From Clostridium saccharoperbutylacetonicum N1-4(HMT) (lineage in GTDB: Bacteria; Bacillota; Clostridia; Clostridiales; Clostridiaceae), in the NCBI RefSeq assembly GCF_000340885.1, contig NC_020291.1:4525001-4589000 (forward strand): a stretch of 64,000 bases of DNA. The letters run 5' to 3'. Made by a program: the position numbers and the translations under genes. Below are positions 30,228 to 38,080 of the stretch, in pieces. Every line of letters starts with the position of its first letter. Position 1 is the stretch's first letter. Below the pieces are notes generated by a model. That model worked only from the letters and a program-made list of their open reading frames with translations, did no database searches and was not told where the DNA came from.

Positions 30228-30569
30228 TTAGCCCAAATCTTCTACTACTATCTTTGAATTAGGATTTGGTTTAGGCAAATTTTTTGCTTCTATTTGTTTT
30301 TTACTATCTGGTACTAATGATTTTGAATAATCATTCTTAATTGTTGGTTCTAAAACTGTTGAATCATTGCTTTTTGTTGATGGTTGAGACTTATCATTTG
30401 CAATGTTTTCTTTACTATCTTGAGAATAAGTTTGTTCAGCTGATGTAGTGACTGCGTCTAACTTATTTTCAATTTTATTATTGATATTATTTAAATTAAT
30501 AAATGTTAAAGTAATACAAGTAATAGCAATTGTTAATCCAATACCTATTCCATAATACTTTAATTTCAT
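30228..30569 (-). CDS. Single-pass membrane protein with low-complexity tail
   Basis: This 113-residue protein has an N-terminal helix (GIGIGLTIAITCITLTFI) followed by a Ser/Asn/Lys-rich, probably unstructured external tail. AAGGGGGC precedes the ATG. I see no domain; it may be a secreted or cell-wall-spanning accessory protein. Confidence 0.6.
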   Translation of the reverse strand: MKLKYYGIGIGLTIAITCITLTFINLNNINNKIENKLDAVTTSAEQTYSQDSKENIANDKSQPSTKSNDSTVLEPTIKNDYSKSLVPDSKKQIEAKNLPKPNPNSKIVVEDLG

Positions 30570-30672
30570 ATCAATTGCCCCCTTCTAATTTTGTTTATAC
30601 TACTAATCCATTATTATACCAATATAAATAAATTATAACATAATTTACTAATACATCATTCAACATTATTAA

Positions 30673-30768
30673 AATATTTTTTACTCTATACAAATATGTA
30701 TATGATCTTTTAAATCCAAGAGGATCATAAAGCTTAGCAGCCTTTTCATTTAAATTCATTTCCCGAAG
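30673..30768 (-). pseudogene. Remnant of a GNAT acetyltransferase C-terminus
   Basis: Read on the minus strand, this intergenic stretch encodes NLNEKAAKLYDPLGFKRSYT followed by YLYRVKN. This parallels the end of the intact acetyltransferase encoded at 36637-37386 (SLNEQAVRLYNSLGFKKLYT then YWYRVKK). No upstream part of the gene is present: the frame meets the stop of the 30775 gene. It looks like the decayed tail of a paralogue. Confidence 0.6.
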
Positions 30769-30774
30769 TAGTAA

Positions 30775-31083
30775 CTATTCTTCTAATTTATCAATATATT
30801 CTTTGGCTTCTACTAATCCATTTCCAGTAGCAATTCTATACTTTTTAATTGCTTCAATTTTATTACCTTTTGAAATTAATTCTCTTAACTCAACATTTAA
30901 ATCATTGAGTTCTTTTTCAGACAATTGTATTTTAATCGGTTTTTTAGCTATATAAGAAAACAAATATGAACTTGCAAAAATAATATACAAACTTCCAAAT
31001 ACATATTTTTTATCAATTAAATTCAATATACCTAGCACCAAAAAACAAATGCATACAAAAAAATATAATAGTTTTGATTTCAA
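30775..31083 (-). CDS. Membrane protein with L7/L12 C-terminal-like domain
   Basis: This 102-residue protein has two hydrophobic helices (LLYFFVCICFLVLGIL; VFGSLYIIFASSYLF) and a cytosolic tail. The last ~35 residues (SKGNKIEAIKKYRIATGNGLVEAKEYIDKL) match the K-x-x-A-I-K-x-x-R...G-x-G-L-x-E-A-K pattern of the ribosomal protein L7/L12 C-terminal domain, which is seen in other small bacterial membrane proteins as a protein-interaction module. TTG at 31083 is chosen because AGGAGGGG stands 5 bases before it. Confidence 0.65.
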   Translation of the reverse strand: MKSKLLYFFVCICFLVLGILNLIDKKYVFGSLYIIFASSYLFSYIAKKPIKIQLSEKELNDLNVELRELISKGNKIEAIKKYRIATGNGLVEAKEYIDKLEE

Positions 31084-31120
31084 GTTATCCCCTCCTAATT
31101 TCAAACTTAAAAAACTTTAC

Positions 31121-31597
31121 CTAATATCCTCTATTTTTAAGTTCATTTATAACTTTTGTTATTTTACCACTATCAGAAATATTAATAGGTATACTATAAT
31201 CAGCCTTATTTACTCTATTTAAAACAAATTTATTATCTTCAATTTTATAACCAGATATTTTATTCAACGATATAAAAAAAGGTATTGTCATAAATGATAC
31301 TCCTTTTTCTCCTATAAAAGTTGTCGAAGTAATGGCATTAAGTATCATTATTATTCCAATAAACATCAGACTATGATTTGCGATTCTTATTGGCTGATGA
31401 TCAATGAATTTCTCCAGATATATAAAATAACCCTCTAGCAATAAGAATATTATTCCAAAAATCATTCCAGATATAAACGAACCTTTAGAGGTCCCAATAC
31501 TCATCAAAATATTTCCAACCTTATTTTTTCTGTATATAAAAATTATTAAGTTTATTATTATCACAGCACTAAAAATAGAATAAGCTATATAATCCAA
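31121..31597 (-). CDS. Membrane protein, unknown
   Basis: This protein of about 158 residues has four hydrophobic helices in its first two thirds and a soluble beta-type tail (YKIEDNKFVLNRVNKADYSI) that recalls PH-like tails of small bacterial membrane proteins. Two in-frame TTG codons (31603 and 31597) follow AAAGGAG; the second has the better spacing of 9 bases. It precedes the L7/L12-like gene by 37 bases and is probably co-transcribed. Confidence 0.6.
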   Translation of the reverse strand: MDYIAYSIFSAVIIINLIIFIYRKNKVGNILMSIGTSKGSFISGMIFGIIFLLLEGYFIYLEKFIDHQPIRIANHSLMFIGIIMILNAITSTTFIGEKGVSFMTIPFFISLNKISGYKIEDNKFVLNRVNKADYSIPINISDSGKITKVINELKNRGY

Positions 31598-31907
31598 GTT
31601 CAACAGCTCCTTTTTGTAAACTAATATATATTTTGTATAGTTGTACCCCTCAAGACAGTGCTTAAATAAACATGGTTTTCTGTATTTAAATAAAGCTTTT
31701 TATATTTAAATATTTTTAAATTTATTACAATATTCAAATATAAGAATTAATAAAGTAACAATATAACAATTTATAGGAAACATGCTGATTTGAAACCAAT
31801 TTATTCAAAGTCAACTATTCTTTTACACTTAATATTTTACCACATTTTTGTAGTTTTTATCTAAATCAGTAAGTCTATTTTTTATAATATTTATTTCTTC
31901 CAAATTA

Positions 31908-31941
31908 AAAGGAACAAGTTTAATTCACAACTTGTTCCTTT
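31908..31941 (-). terminator. Terminator of the phosphoesterase gene
   Basis: AAAGGAACAAGTT and AACTTGTTCCTTT form a perfect 13-bp stem with an 8-base loop and a U-rich tail, 49 bases beyond the stop at 31990. A sequence relative of the same hairpin terminates the gene at 36637. The rest of 31598-31989 is AT-rich without a gene. Confidence 0.8.
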
Positions 31942-31989
31942 AGTTTTACTTATTTAACTCTTTATGGCCTTTTTATTAACTATTCTTCG

Positions 31990-32715
31990 TTAATTTGAGC
32001 CACTTATTATAATTTTTTTATATTCTTCAAGTAACGGAAATCTATCTTCTATTGCTATATTAATAATTTCATTTACAGGATAGTTAATTCTTCTATTTAT
32101 CAAATTAACATTATTTTTATCAAATTCTAAAATCCCATAAGATATTCTATTATCACCATCAAGAGAATTTCCTACACTTCCTACATTAAATATCTTTCTT
32201 CCCTCAACTTCACCAATAAAAGAAGTATGTGAATGTCCACTCAAAATAACTTGTTCTTTTACACCTTCTATCGCCTGTTTAATTTCTTCTTCTGGAACAC
32301 TACCATCTATTGCTTCAGATATTGATTTAGGCGTTCCATGAACACAAAGCAGATTAATTCCATTTATATTAATAGAAGCTTCTAATGGTAATTCTTTAAG
32401 AAATACCATTTGCTCTTCCTTTAAATTTGCCTTTGCATATTTATAATACAAATCTAAATCTTCCTCTCTTCTTGTTCTCGGCATCCAAACATCAGTAATT
32501 TCTTCTAGCCATAAATCCGTATTTCCTTTAATCCATGCTATAATTTCAAGTTCATTGTCTTTTAACAATTCAATAGATTCAGAAGGCATAGGACCTTTCA
32601 TAACTATAACTCCTAAAATAATAATCTTTTTAACACCTAATTTTTTCAAATCACTTATAGTATATTGTAACGCTACTCCATTACCATGAACATCAGACAA
32701 AACTGCTACTTTCAT
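31990..32715 (-). CDS. YfcE-like metallophosphoesterase missing one metal ligand
   Basis: This 241-residue protein has the calcineurin-like layout: Asp8 and His10 in LSDVHGN, GNTD (about 64-67), a histidine in CVHGTP and GHSHTS. The second metal motif, normally G-D-x-V-x-x-G, reads ILGVIVMKGP, with Val36 in place of the metal-bridging Asp. GTT instead of GAT is a single-base change. If real, the two-metal site would be crippled. The protein may be inactive, may be a binding protein, or the base may be an error. The ribosome site TGGAG and the ATG are good. Confidence 0.82.
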   Translation of the reverse strand: MKVAVLSDVHGNGVALQYTISDLKKLGVKKIIILGVIVMKGPMPSESIELLKDNELEIIAWIKGNTDLWLEEITDVWMPRTRREEDLDLYYKYAKANLKEEQMVFLKELPLEASININGINLLCVHGTPKSISEAIDGSVPEEEIKQAIEGVKEQVILSGHSHTSFIGEVEGRKIFNVGSVGNSLDGDNRISYGILEFDKNNVNLINRRINYPVNEIINIAIEDRFPLLEEYKKIIISGSN

Positions 32716-32779
32716 AAAATCACTCCATTATACGTTCAATTTATGACTATAATTATAATACTAATTATTTCAAATAAAC

Positions 32780-33586
32780 TCAACGAATTGATTTGTTTTT
32801 CAATCTCCTACCTGCTAAATTAATTAAATTTTTTAAAATGCAACCAAATCCTTTTTTTAGAAAATTCAGCTGTATATCATAGAAATAATAAGAATCCAAC
32901 CACCCTCTTTTCTTCCAAAAATCATAATCTGCTTGTGACGTAAATGTTTTACTCCTTAAACAGTTAAACATGAAAATATCATAAAAAGTTGGATTATGTA
33001 TATTCTTACTCTCTATAATTTCCACATAACTTTTCACATGTCTTTCAATCTTTTCAACACTTTTTTTATAGTAACACCTATCATATACCCATTCTAAATC
33101 TTCCTTTAAGTTTTCAAAAAACATAGGTGATATAATATTAATTGATCCAACCAAATTACATCCCCATCCACACACAGTCATTTTAAGATAATTAGTCACT
33201 TGCTTTTGTCCTCCACCATCTGTAGTTACAACTGTTAATACAGGTTTTCCTACTAATTCTTGTCGATGAAACAAGTATGATAATCTATCAAATACTCGTT
33301 TTAATGGTGATGGTACTTGATATGCATATACTGGTGTTGCCAAAATAATACCATCTGAATTTAGTAATTTTTCTTTAATTTTATTTAAGTCATCCTTGCA
33401 AGGACAAAATTTTTCGCTTCTTTTAAAACACGTATCACAGCCTTTACAATCTTCAACCGTATAATCCTTCAAAAATATATATTCAAAATTTATATCATTT
33501 TTCTTTTGTAATATTTCCTTAATTAATTCACATACATTATAACTATCTTTTTTTCGTGGACTTCCCATTAATACAGTAATTTTCAT
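32780..33586 (-). CDS. NAD(P)H-dependent flavin oxidoreductase with cysteine-rich insert
   Basis: This 268-residue protein has a flavodoxin-like FMN fold in its first ~180 residues (VLMGSPRKKDSYN phosphate loop, GIILATPVYAYQVPSPLKR FMN loop). A cysteine cluster in between (CKGCDTCFKRSEKFCPCKDD) is common in clostridial iron-sulfur flavoproteins and quinone reductases. The ~90-residue C-terminal extension is basic and unassigned. A TATCCAACATT-type site (33607-33620) sits just upstream of the ATG, shared with the padR promoter region, so this gene is the likely target of the PadR regulator. Confidence 0.83.
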   Translation of the reverse strand: MKITVLMGSPRKKDSYNVCELIKEILQKKNDINFEYIFLKDYTVEDCKGCDTCFKRSEKFCPCKDDLNKIKEKLLNSDGIILATPVYAYQVPSPLKRVFDRLSYLFHRQELVGKPVLTVVTTDGGGQKQVTNYLKMTVCGWGCNLVGSINIISPMFFENLKEDLEWVYDRCYYKKSVEKIERHVKSYVEIIESKNIHNPTFYDIFMFNCLRSKTFTSQADYDFWKKRGWLDSYYFYDIQLNFLKKGFGCILKNLINLAGRRLKNKSIR

Positions 33587-33606
33587 TTTATCAACCCTTT
33601 CATCGC

Positions 33607-33620
33607 ATCCAACATTGGAT
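33607..33620. promoter_or_regulatory. Candidate PadR operator upstream of the flavoprotein gene
   Basis: ATCCAACATTGGAT is a near-perfect palindrome (ATCCAA/TTGGAT arms). The core ATCCAACATT occurs again at 34378-34393 and 34406-34421, both upstream of the padR-type gene. Confidence 0.5.
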
Positions 33621-33665
33621 ATAGGTATTATTTTTTTATCCTATCTACAAAGATAGGATAAATGA

Positions 33666-34364
33666 TTATTTTCTTAAAGCCTTAATCAATTCCTCCAATT
33701 TCTCAGGGGCAGTATCAGGATTATTTAATATTTCATATTTTAGATTTTCTATATTTTCTGCTCTATCAACTTCTATCTCTTTTGCATTTGAAAAATCAAA
33801 TTTTGCTATTAAATTAGTTATTTCATTACTTGCCTCAACACAATCATCTATATTCTCAATTAAAGCATTATGCCACTTAATTTGATATTCAAGATTAGAA
33901 ATCATCATTTGAAATGCAATTTTTTCTATTTCTAAAGTTTTTTGATTAACTTTAACTTTTTGCCATTTTTCAAGATATATTTTCTGATTATTTAATTTTT
34001 CAATATGTTCTATTATTTCATCAGATATACTATTTTTATCAAGAGTGTTTAACAATGGATAAATGATAAACTTATCTGAACCAATTTCATTTATATGATG
34101 GCTTAATTCTTGTTTGACTAATTCTTTCAATTCTTTTTTGCCTTTTTCTGTAATAGAATAAATTTTGCGAGCTTTCGTACCGCTGCCTATCTCCTCAGCT
34201 AATATAATAAGCCCTTCTTTTTCAAGCTTACTTAACGCATAATATATAGAACCAGATTGAATTTTAGTCCAACTATCCATTTTATTTACTTGTATAAACT
34301 TTTGAATTTCATAGCCATGTGTTGGCTTAATACTCAAATAATATAGAATCAATACTTTAATAAT
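33666..34364 (-). CDS. PadR-family transcriptional regulator
   Basis: This protein of about 232 residues has a winged-helix PadR domain (LYYLSIKPTHGYEIQKFIQ, SGSIYYALSKLEKEGLI, the wing KIYSITEKGKKELKEL) and a long helical Vir-type C-terminal dimerisation region. PadR proteins are small-molecule-responsive repressors that often control themselves and an adjacent gene. AGGAGG lies 8 bases before an ATT codon at 34364, giving a family-like MIKVLILYYLS start; the first canonical codon, TTG at 34352, is 20 bases from the site. The flavoprotein gene follows 79 bases later. Operator-like repeats flank both genes. Confidence 0.87.
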   Translation of the reverse strand: MIKVLILYYLSIKPTHGYEIQKFIQVNKMDSWTKIQSGSIYYALSKLEKEGLIILAEEIGSGTKARKIYSITEKGKKELKELVKQELSHHINEIGSDKFIIYPLLNTLDKNSISDEIIEHIEKLNNQKIYLEKWQKVKVNQKTLEIEKIAFQMMISNLEYQIKWHNALIENIDDCVEASNEITNLIAKFDFSNAKEIEVDRAENIENLKYEILNNPDTAPEKLEELIKALRK

Positions 34365-34377
34365 ATAAATCGCCTCC

Positions 34378-34421
34378 TATCCAACATTTTATATAACTTA
34401 TAATATATCCAACATTGTATA
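34378..34421. promoter_or_regulatory. Paired candidate PadR operators (autoregulation)
   Basis: TATCCAACATTTTATA (34378-34393) and TATCCAACATTGTATA (34406-34421) are direct repeats 28 bases apart. The first abuts the ribosome site of the padR gene. Their core recurs as a palindrome upstream of the downstream flavoprotein gene. Confidence 0.5.
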
Positions 34422-34469
34422 TTGTCAATAATTTATTAATCTATGTACCTAATATGAATTCCAACAGGT

Positions 34470-35393
34470 TTATTTTTTTATTCTTTTAGCTATTTCTTCT
34501 ATATGAGTATTATCAGTACCACAACAGCCACCAAAAATTTTAGGTGTAAAATACTGCTCTAACTTCATCATTTCAACAGCAAGACTGACACTATCAGATG
34601 ATTTTAAATCACTACAATTGTCTAATTCTTCTGGTGATAATGGTGAAGTGTTTGCTTGTATACCACAGAAACGACTTTTTACCAATTTAGTCTTATTGAA
34701 CGGAGCAGACAACGCCTTTTCTAAAACTTCTGGATGAATACAATTTGTCATATAGCCAATTGGTTTATGAACTGTTGCCTCATCTATATTTAAAATGGCA
34801 TTATGAATAGTGGTTCCATCTATTAGCTTCCCATTATTCCTAATCATAAAGCTAATAATATATGGAAGTCCTGTACTTTCCATAGCTTTCGCCATTCCTA
34901 TGGCTTCAGATAAAGCAGGCATAATTCCAGCATATAAGAAATCCACTCCTGAATTTTTAAATAAAGTTGCTTGCCATGAATGAAACTCCTGAGCCTCTTC
35001 CATAGATAAAATTTCTGTTGCTTTATATGCATCTCCCTTACATCCCATTAAACCACCAACAAACATATTAGTGCTAGTATTTTTCTTAATTTCTTGTAAA
35101 AAACGCACATTATCTTCAATAATTTTTTCACTTAAATTAGATTGGAAAACACGTTCTTTATTAGCTCTGCGAGTTGGAGTTGTTGCAATAAATGGCAAAC
35201 TATATTTCTCAGCAATTTTTACATATTCTTGAAAAATAGTTTGCATAGCTTGTCTTGATTTATCATCATAAATTAGATTAGCCATCGCAACTTTATCTTC
35301 AAACATAATATTATATTCCCGTTTTAATCTTTCTCCTAATGCACCCTCCATTAAAATTGTTGACGATTCATTAAAGCATATTTCAAAATTCAA
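34470..35393 (-). CDS. Homocysteine S-methyltransferase family protein
   Basis: This 307-residue TIM-barrel protein has the three zinc/thiol-binding cysteines of the family: one in MTNCIHPE and the pair in IFGGCCGTDNTHIEEIA. The N-terminal MEGALGERL motif is also present. Members transfer a methyl group from S-methylmethionine or betaine to homocysteine; which donor applies is not clear. TTG at 35393 has AGGTG 6 bases upstream, and a GTG at 35402 is the alternative. It stands alone, not in a methionine operon. Confidence 0.85.
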   Translation of the reverse strand: MNFEICFNESSTILMEGALGERLKREYNIMFEDKVAMANLIYDDKSRQAMQTIFQEYVKIAEKYSLPFIATTPTRRANKERVFQSNLSEKIIEDNVRFLQEIKKNTSTNMFVGGLMGCKGDAYKATEILSMEEAQEFHSWQATLFKNSGVDFLYAGIMPALSEAIGMAKAMESTGLPYIISFMIRNNGKLIDGTTIHNAILNIDEATVHKPIGYMTNCIHPEVLEKALSAPFNKTKLVKSRFCGIQANTSPLSPEELDNCSDLKSSDSVSLAVEMMKLEQYFTPKIFGGCCGTDNTHIEEIAKRIKK

Positions 35394-35506
35394 ATATATC
35401 ACCTATTTTCGTAATTATTGATAATTAGTAATTCTTTTCTTTACATTAAGTTACATATATATAACATTATACATTATATGACTTTTTAACAAAATACCTA
35501 CATTAC

Positions 35507-36298
35507 TTAAAATGTCCATGCGGAGATAATTTTATCCCCTTTGCCAAGTACAAATTCACCGCTAGTCAGAGTACATATTTCGCCAACACCATCTTCTTCA
35601 TCTGTATTATTAATGATATTATCCTTCTTCCTTTTCCTTGTTTTCTCACCTTTCTCTCTATCTAAAGGCATAACAATATTATCATTCAAATTATTTGTCG
35701 TAGTTATTGCAACTTCCTCTGTAGTAACTTGATTTTCTGGTTCATTATTTTTATTATCATGTATTTCATCCTTTGCAATATCTTTAACCGTTTCAAAATT
35801 ATCATTCGCATTGCTCACAAAAAAACTTTCACCCTCATTTATATTAACTTGATTTTCAGATTTATTATTATCATTCTCTTGAATTTCATTTTTTAAGTTA
35901 TCATCTTCTTGGGCTCTATTATTTGCAAGGACTTCTTTATTATCAGCTTCAGTTTTTTCCTTAACTTTTATATTTTGATGCTTAGCAAAGTTTTTCACAT
36001 AATAAACCTTATGTTCAGTAATCTCAACCATTTCTAACCCAATCAATACATCTAAAGCCAATTCAATCTGTTCAACACCTCTATTAAATTCTATAGCTAA
36101 AGTTTTTGCAGTATAAGGAATATTTTTTGATAGATATAACTCTCCAGCTAAGTTAACTTTTCCACATAGAAGTACAAGCCTATACCATACATATTGAATA
36201 AGATCTCTTTCTGGTTTCATATCTATTATTTTAAATTTTGTGTCATCTGGCATGTCTACTCTGAATTTTACGTACTTTCTTTCTCTCATATTACTCAT
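35507..36298 (-). CDS. Phage replisome organizer-like DNA-binding protein
   Basis: This 263-residue protein's first ~110 residues (KYVKFRVDMPDDTKFKIIDM..., YVWYRLVLLCGKVNLAGELYL, YVKNFAKHQNIK) match the N-terminal replisome-organizer domain of Gram-positive phages and related chromosomal proteins. The rest is an acidic, Asn/Glu-rich low-complexity region. It contains a duplicated block (NEIQENDNNKSENQVN and DEIHDNKNNEPENQV), ends in a basic KTRKRKKDN patch and has a short unique tail. No other phage genes are nearby, so it is either a lone remnant or a domesticated protein. AAAGGAA precedes the first ATG. Confidence 0.7.
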   Translation of the reverse strand: MSNMRERKYVKFRVDMPDDTKFKIIDMKPERDLIQYVWYRLVLLCGKVNLAGELYLSKNIPYTAKTLAIEFNRGVEQIELALDVLIGLEMVEITEHKVYYVKNFAKHQNIKVKEKTEADNKEVLANNRAQEDDNLKNEIQENDNNKSENQVNINEGESFFVSNANDNFETVKDIAKDEIHDNKNNEPENQVTTEEVAITTTNNLNDNIVMPLDREKGEKTRKRKKDNIINNTDEEDGVGEICTLTSGEFVLGKGDKIISAWTF

Positions 36299-36396
36299 TT
36301 CCTTTCATATATACTAAATAAACCCTCAAAGATGTTCCGTGTTAAAGAAATTTCAGTTGCAGAATAGTTCCGGATTGTAAAAAGTTTCGTATTGCA

Positions 36397-36489
36397 GCAT
36401 AGCTGCTCTTCTTATAAGTGCATAGCTGCTTTTTTTGTAAGGCGCATAGCTTCTCTTTTGTAATGTGAATAGCTGCTCTCTCTATAGAT
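36397..36489. repeat. Degenerate 23-24 bp tandem repeat (four units)
   Basis: Four consecutive units begin at 36397, 36420, 36444 and 36467 and share GCATAGCTGCTCTTNNTNTAAGT. The palindromic GCAGCATAGCTGC at its edge is the reverse complement of a 13-mer in the structured region at 1960-2135. The repeat lies upstream of the replisome-organizer-like gene in the 338-base gap 36299-36636. Confidence 0.7.
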
Positions 36490-36596
36490 TTCTATTTAAT
36501 ATATATGCACTTATTAAAGAAAAAACATAAAATCCAAAAATTTTTATATTAATTTTGTTTAACTGTTAAAAACACACTTATTTCTTTCAAATCAAA

Positions 36597-36626
36597 AAGG
36601 AACAAGCTTAATTTACAGCCTGTTCC
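36597..36626 (-). terminator. Terminator of the acetyltransferase gene
   Basis: On the minus strand GGAACAGGCT pairs with AGCTTGTTCC (G-U allowed) around an 8-base loop, followed by TTTTTG, 11 bases beyond the stop at 36637. Confidence 0.75.
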
Positions 36627-36636
36627 ATTAGTTTCC

Positions 36637-37386
36637 TTATATTACTTTTTTCACTCTATACCAATATGTATATAATTTTTTAAATCCAAGAGAATTATAT
36701 AATCTAACTGCTTGCTCATTTAATGAAGTTACTTGTAAGTATGCCATATCTGCACCATTTTTGATTCCTTGATCTATAATCTCTTTACATATTTTTCCAC
36801 CAAGTCCCTTACACCTATATTGTTCCATAACAATAATATCATATAAACCTATTTTTCTATTTTCAAGAACACCGAGACCACAAGCTATCATAGTATCACC
36901 TTCATTTATATTTACACAAATTACTGGATTTTGTATATTGGAAAGCATAGTTTTTACTGTAGATTTTATACTTTCTTCTATTATTTCATTAAGATTAAGA
37001 AATCCCTCTAACCATTCATCAGTCATGTCCATACTAATATTAACATCCTGAAGCTGAGACACTGTACTTTTATCTATTTCACAAACCATAATATCTGCTG
37101 ATTTTTCAATAGTATATCCGCGTTTTTCTAAACAGGTATCCAAACCTTCAGCAGCATTTTCTGTCATCTTATAAATACATGGTAATCCTTTTTTAAAGTA
37201 TTTATCTTCACAATAGTCAATTTTATTTTCTAAATCAATTGTTGATGAATACAATGGATTTATACTATTTCCTCTGTATGTATATCCATTTGAATATCTT
37301 AAAATCCACCCATCATATAATTCTGTTAATATTGCAGGAAAAGCATTTATTGATAACTCTTCTATTTGTAATATTTCTTCCTCCAT
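36637..37386 (-). CDS. GNAT-family N-acetyltransferase
   Basis: This 249-residue protein has a C-terminal GNAT core (GLYDIIVMEQYRCKGLGGKICKEII, acetyl-CoA loop Q/R-x-x-G-x-G; MAYLQVTSLNEQAVRLYNSLGFKKLY). An N-terminal region of the two-domain type carries a substrate-binding half, beginning with the W-I-L-R-Y-S-N-G-Y-T-Y-R-G-N-S motif common to this clostridial subfamily. GAAGGAG lies before the ATG. A decayed paralogue of its 3' end is at 30673-30768. The substrate is unknown. Confidence 0.85.
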   Translation of the reverse strand: MEEEILQIEELSINAFPAILTELYDGWILRYSNGYTYRGNSINPLYSSTIDLENKIDYCEDKYFKKGLPCIYKMTENAAEGLDTCLEKRGYTIEKSADIMVCEIDKSTVSQLQDVNISMDMTDEWLEGFLNLNEIIEESIKSTVKTMLSNIQNPVICVNINEGDTMIACGLGVLENRKIGLYDIIVMEQYRCKGLGGKICKEIIDQGIKNGADMAYLQVTSLNEQAVRLYNSLGFKKLYTYWYRVKKVI

Positions 37387-37424
37387 TTTGTAGCTCCTTC
37401 TATTAATTCAAACAACTTCCTCAT

Positions 37425-37904
37425 TTACTTTGCCATATTTACCAAAGTATCTCCTGTTATTCGATACACTGTCCAATCATTCATAGGCTCTGCACCTAAT
37501 GACAAATAAAAATCAATACTTGTCTTATTCCAATCTAAGCACCACCATTCAAGACGACCACAACCACGCTCAACAGCTATTTGAGCAAGATACTTTAAAA
37601 TTGACTTGCCATATCCTTTTCCACGGTGCTCTTGCAAAACAAATAAATCTTCTAAATATATTCCTGAACGTCCAAGAAATGTAGAAAAATTATGAAAGAA
37701 TAATGCAAATCCGATTTCTTTCCCATTCTCTATCGCAAAAATCACTTCTGCTTTTTTCTTTTCAAAAATCCATTCCTTTAATTGATCTTCTGTTGCTACA
37801 ACTTCATCTAACATTTTTTCGTACAACGCCAATTCTTTTATAAAATACAAAATCTTTGCTGTATCATTTATATCAGCAAATCTAAACTCTAAGTTACTTT
37901 TCAA
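37425..37904 (-). CDS. GNAT-family N-acetyltransferase (diamine/thialysine type)
   Basis: This 159-residue GNAT has EFRFADINDTAKILYFIKEL at its N-terminus, the loop LFVLQEHRGKGYGKSILKYLA (R-G-K-G-Y-G) and the aromatic RLEWWCLDWNKTSIDFYLSLGA. This combination is typical of the spermidine/spermine or thialysine acetyltransferase branch. TTG at 37904 has AGAGGTG just upstream; the in-frame ATG at 37988 would add 28 non-homologous residues. It precedes the next acetyltransferase gene by 38 bases. Confidence 0.83.
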   Translation of the reverse strand: MKSNLEFRFADINDTAKILYFIKELALYEKMLDEVVATEDQLKEWIFEKKKAEVIFAIENGKEIGFALFFHNFSTFLGRSGIYLEDLFVLQEHRGKGYGKSILKYLAQIAVERGCGRLEWWCLDWNKTSIDFYLSLGAEPMNDWTVYRITGDTLVNMAK

Positions 37905-38080
37905 AAAAACACCTCTTTCAAAATATCTAATAATATTAAAATTACTATCCCCTACTGTTTTTTTAAGACTTAACAATTCCCTTAGCAATTATGCTTCTAA
38001 ATTGTGCTAACCTTCAAAAAATCATTCCAGTTAATTATCATTACCAATTTAACTTCTCTCATCTACAAATTTTTATATAA

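Noticed and set aside
35507..36298. Prophage boundary
   Set aside because: Only one phage-like gene is present, with no integrase, structural genes or attachment repeats on either side.
36397..36489. Possible CRISPR array
   Set aside because: The four 23-24 bp units are contiguous and degenerate, with no spacers and no cas genes nearby.
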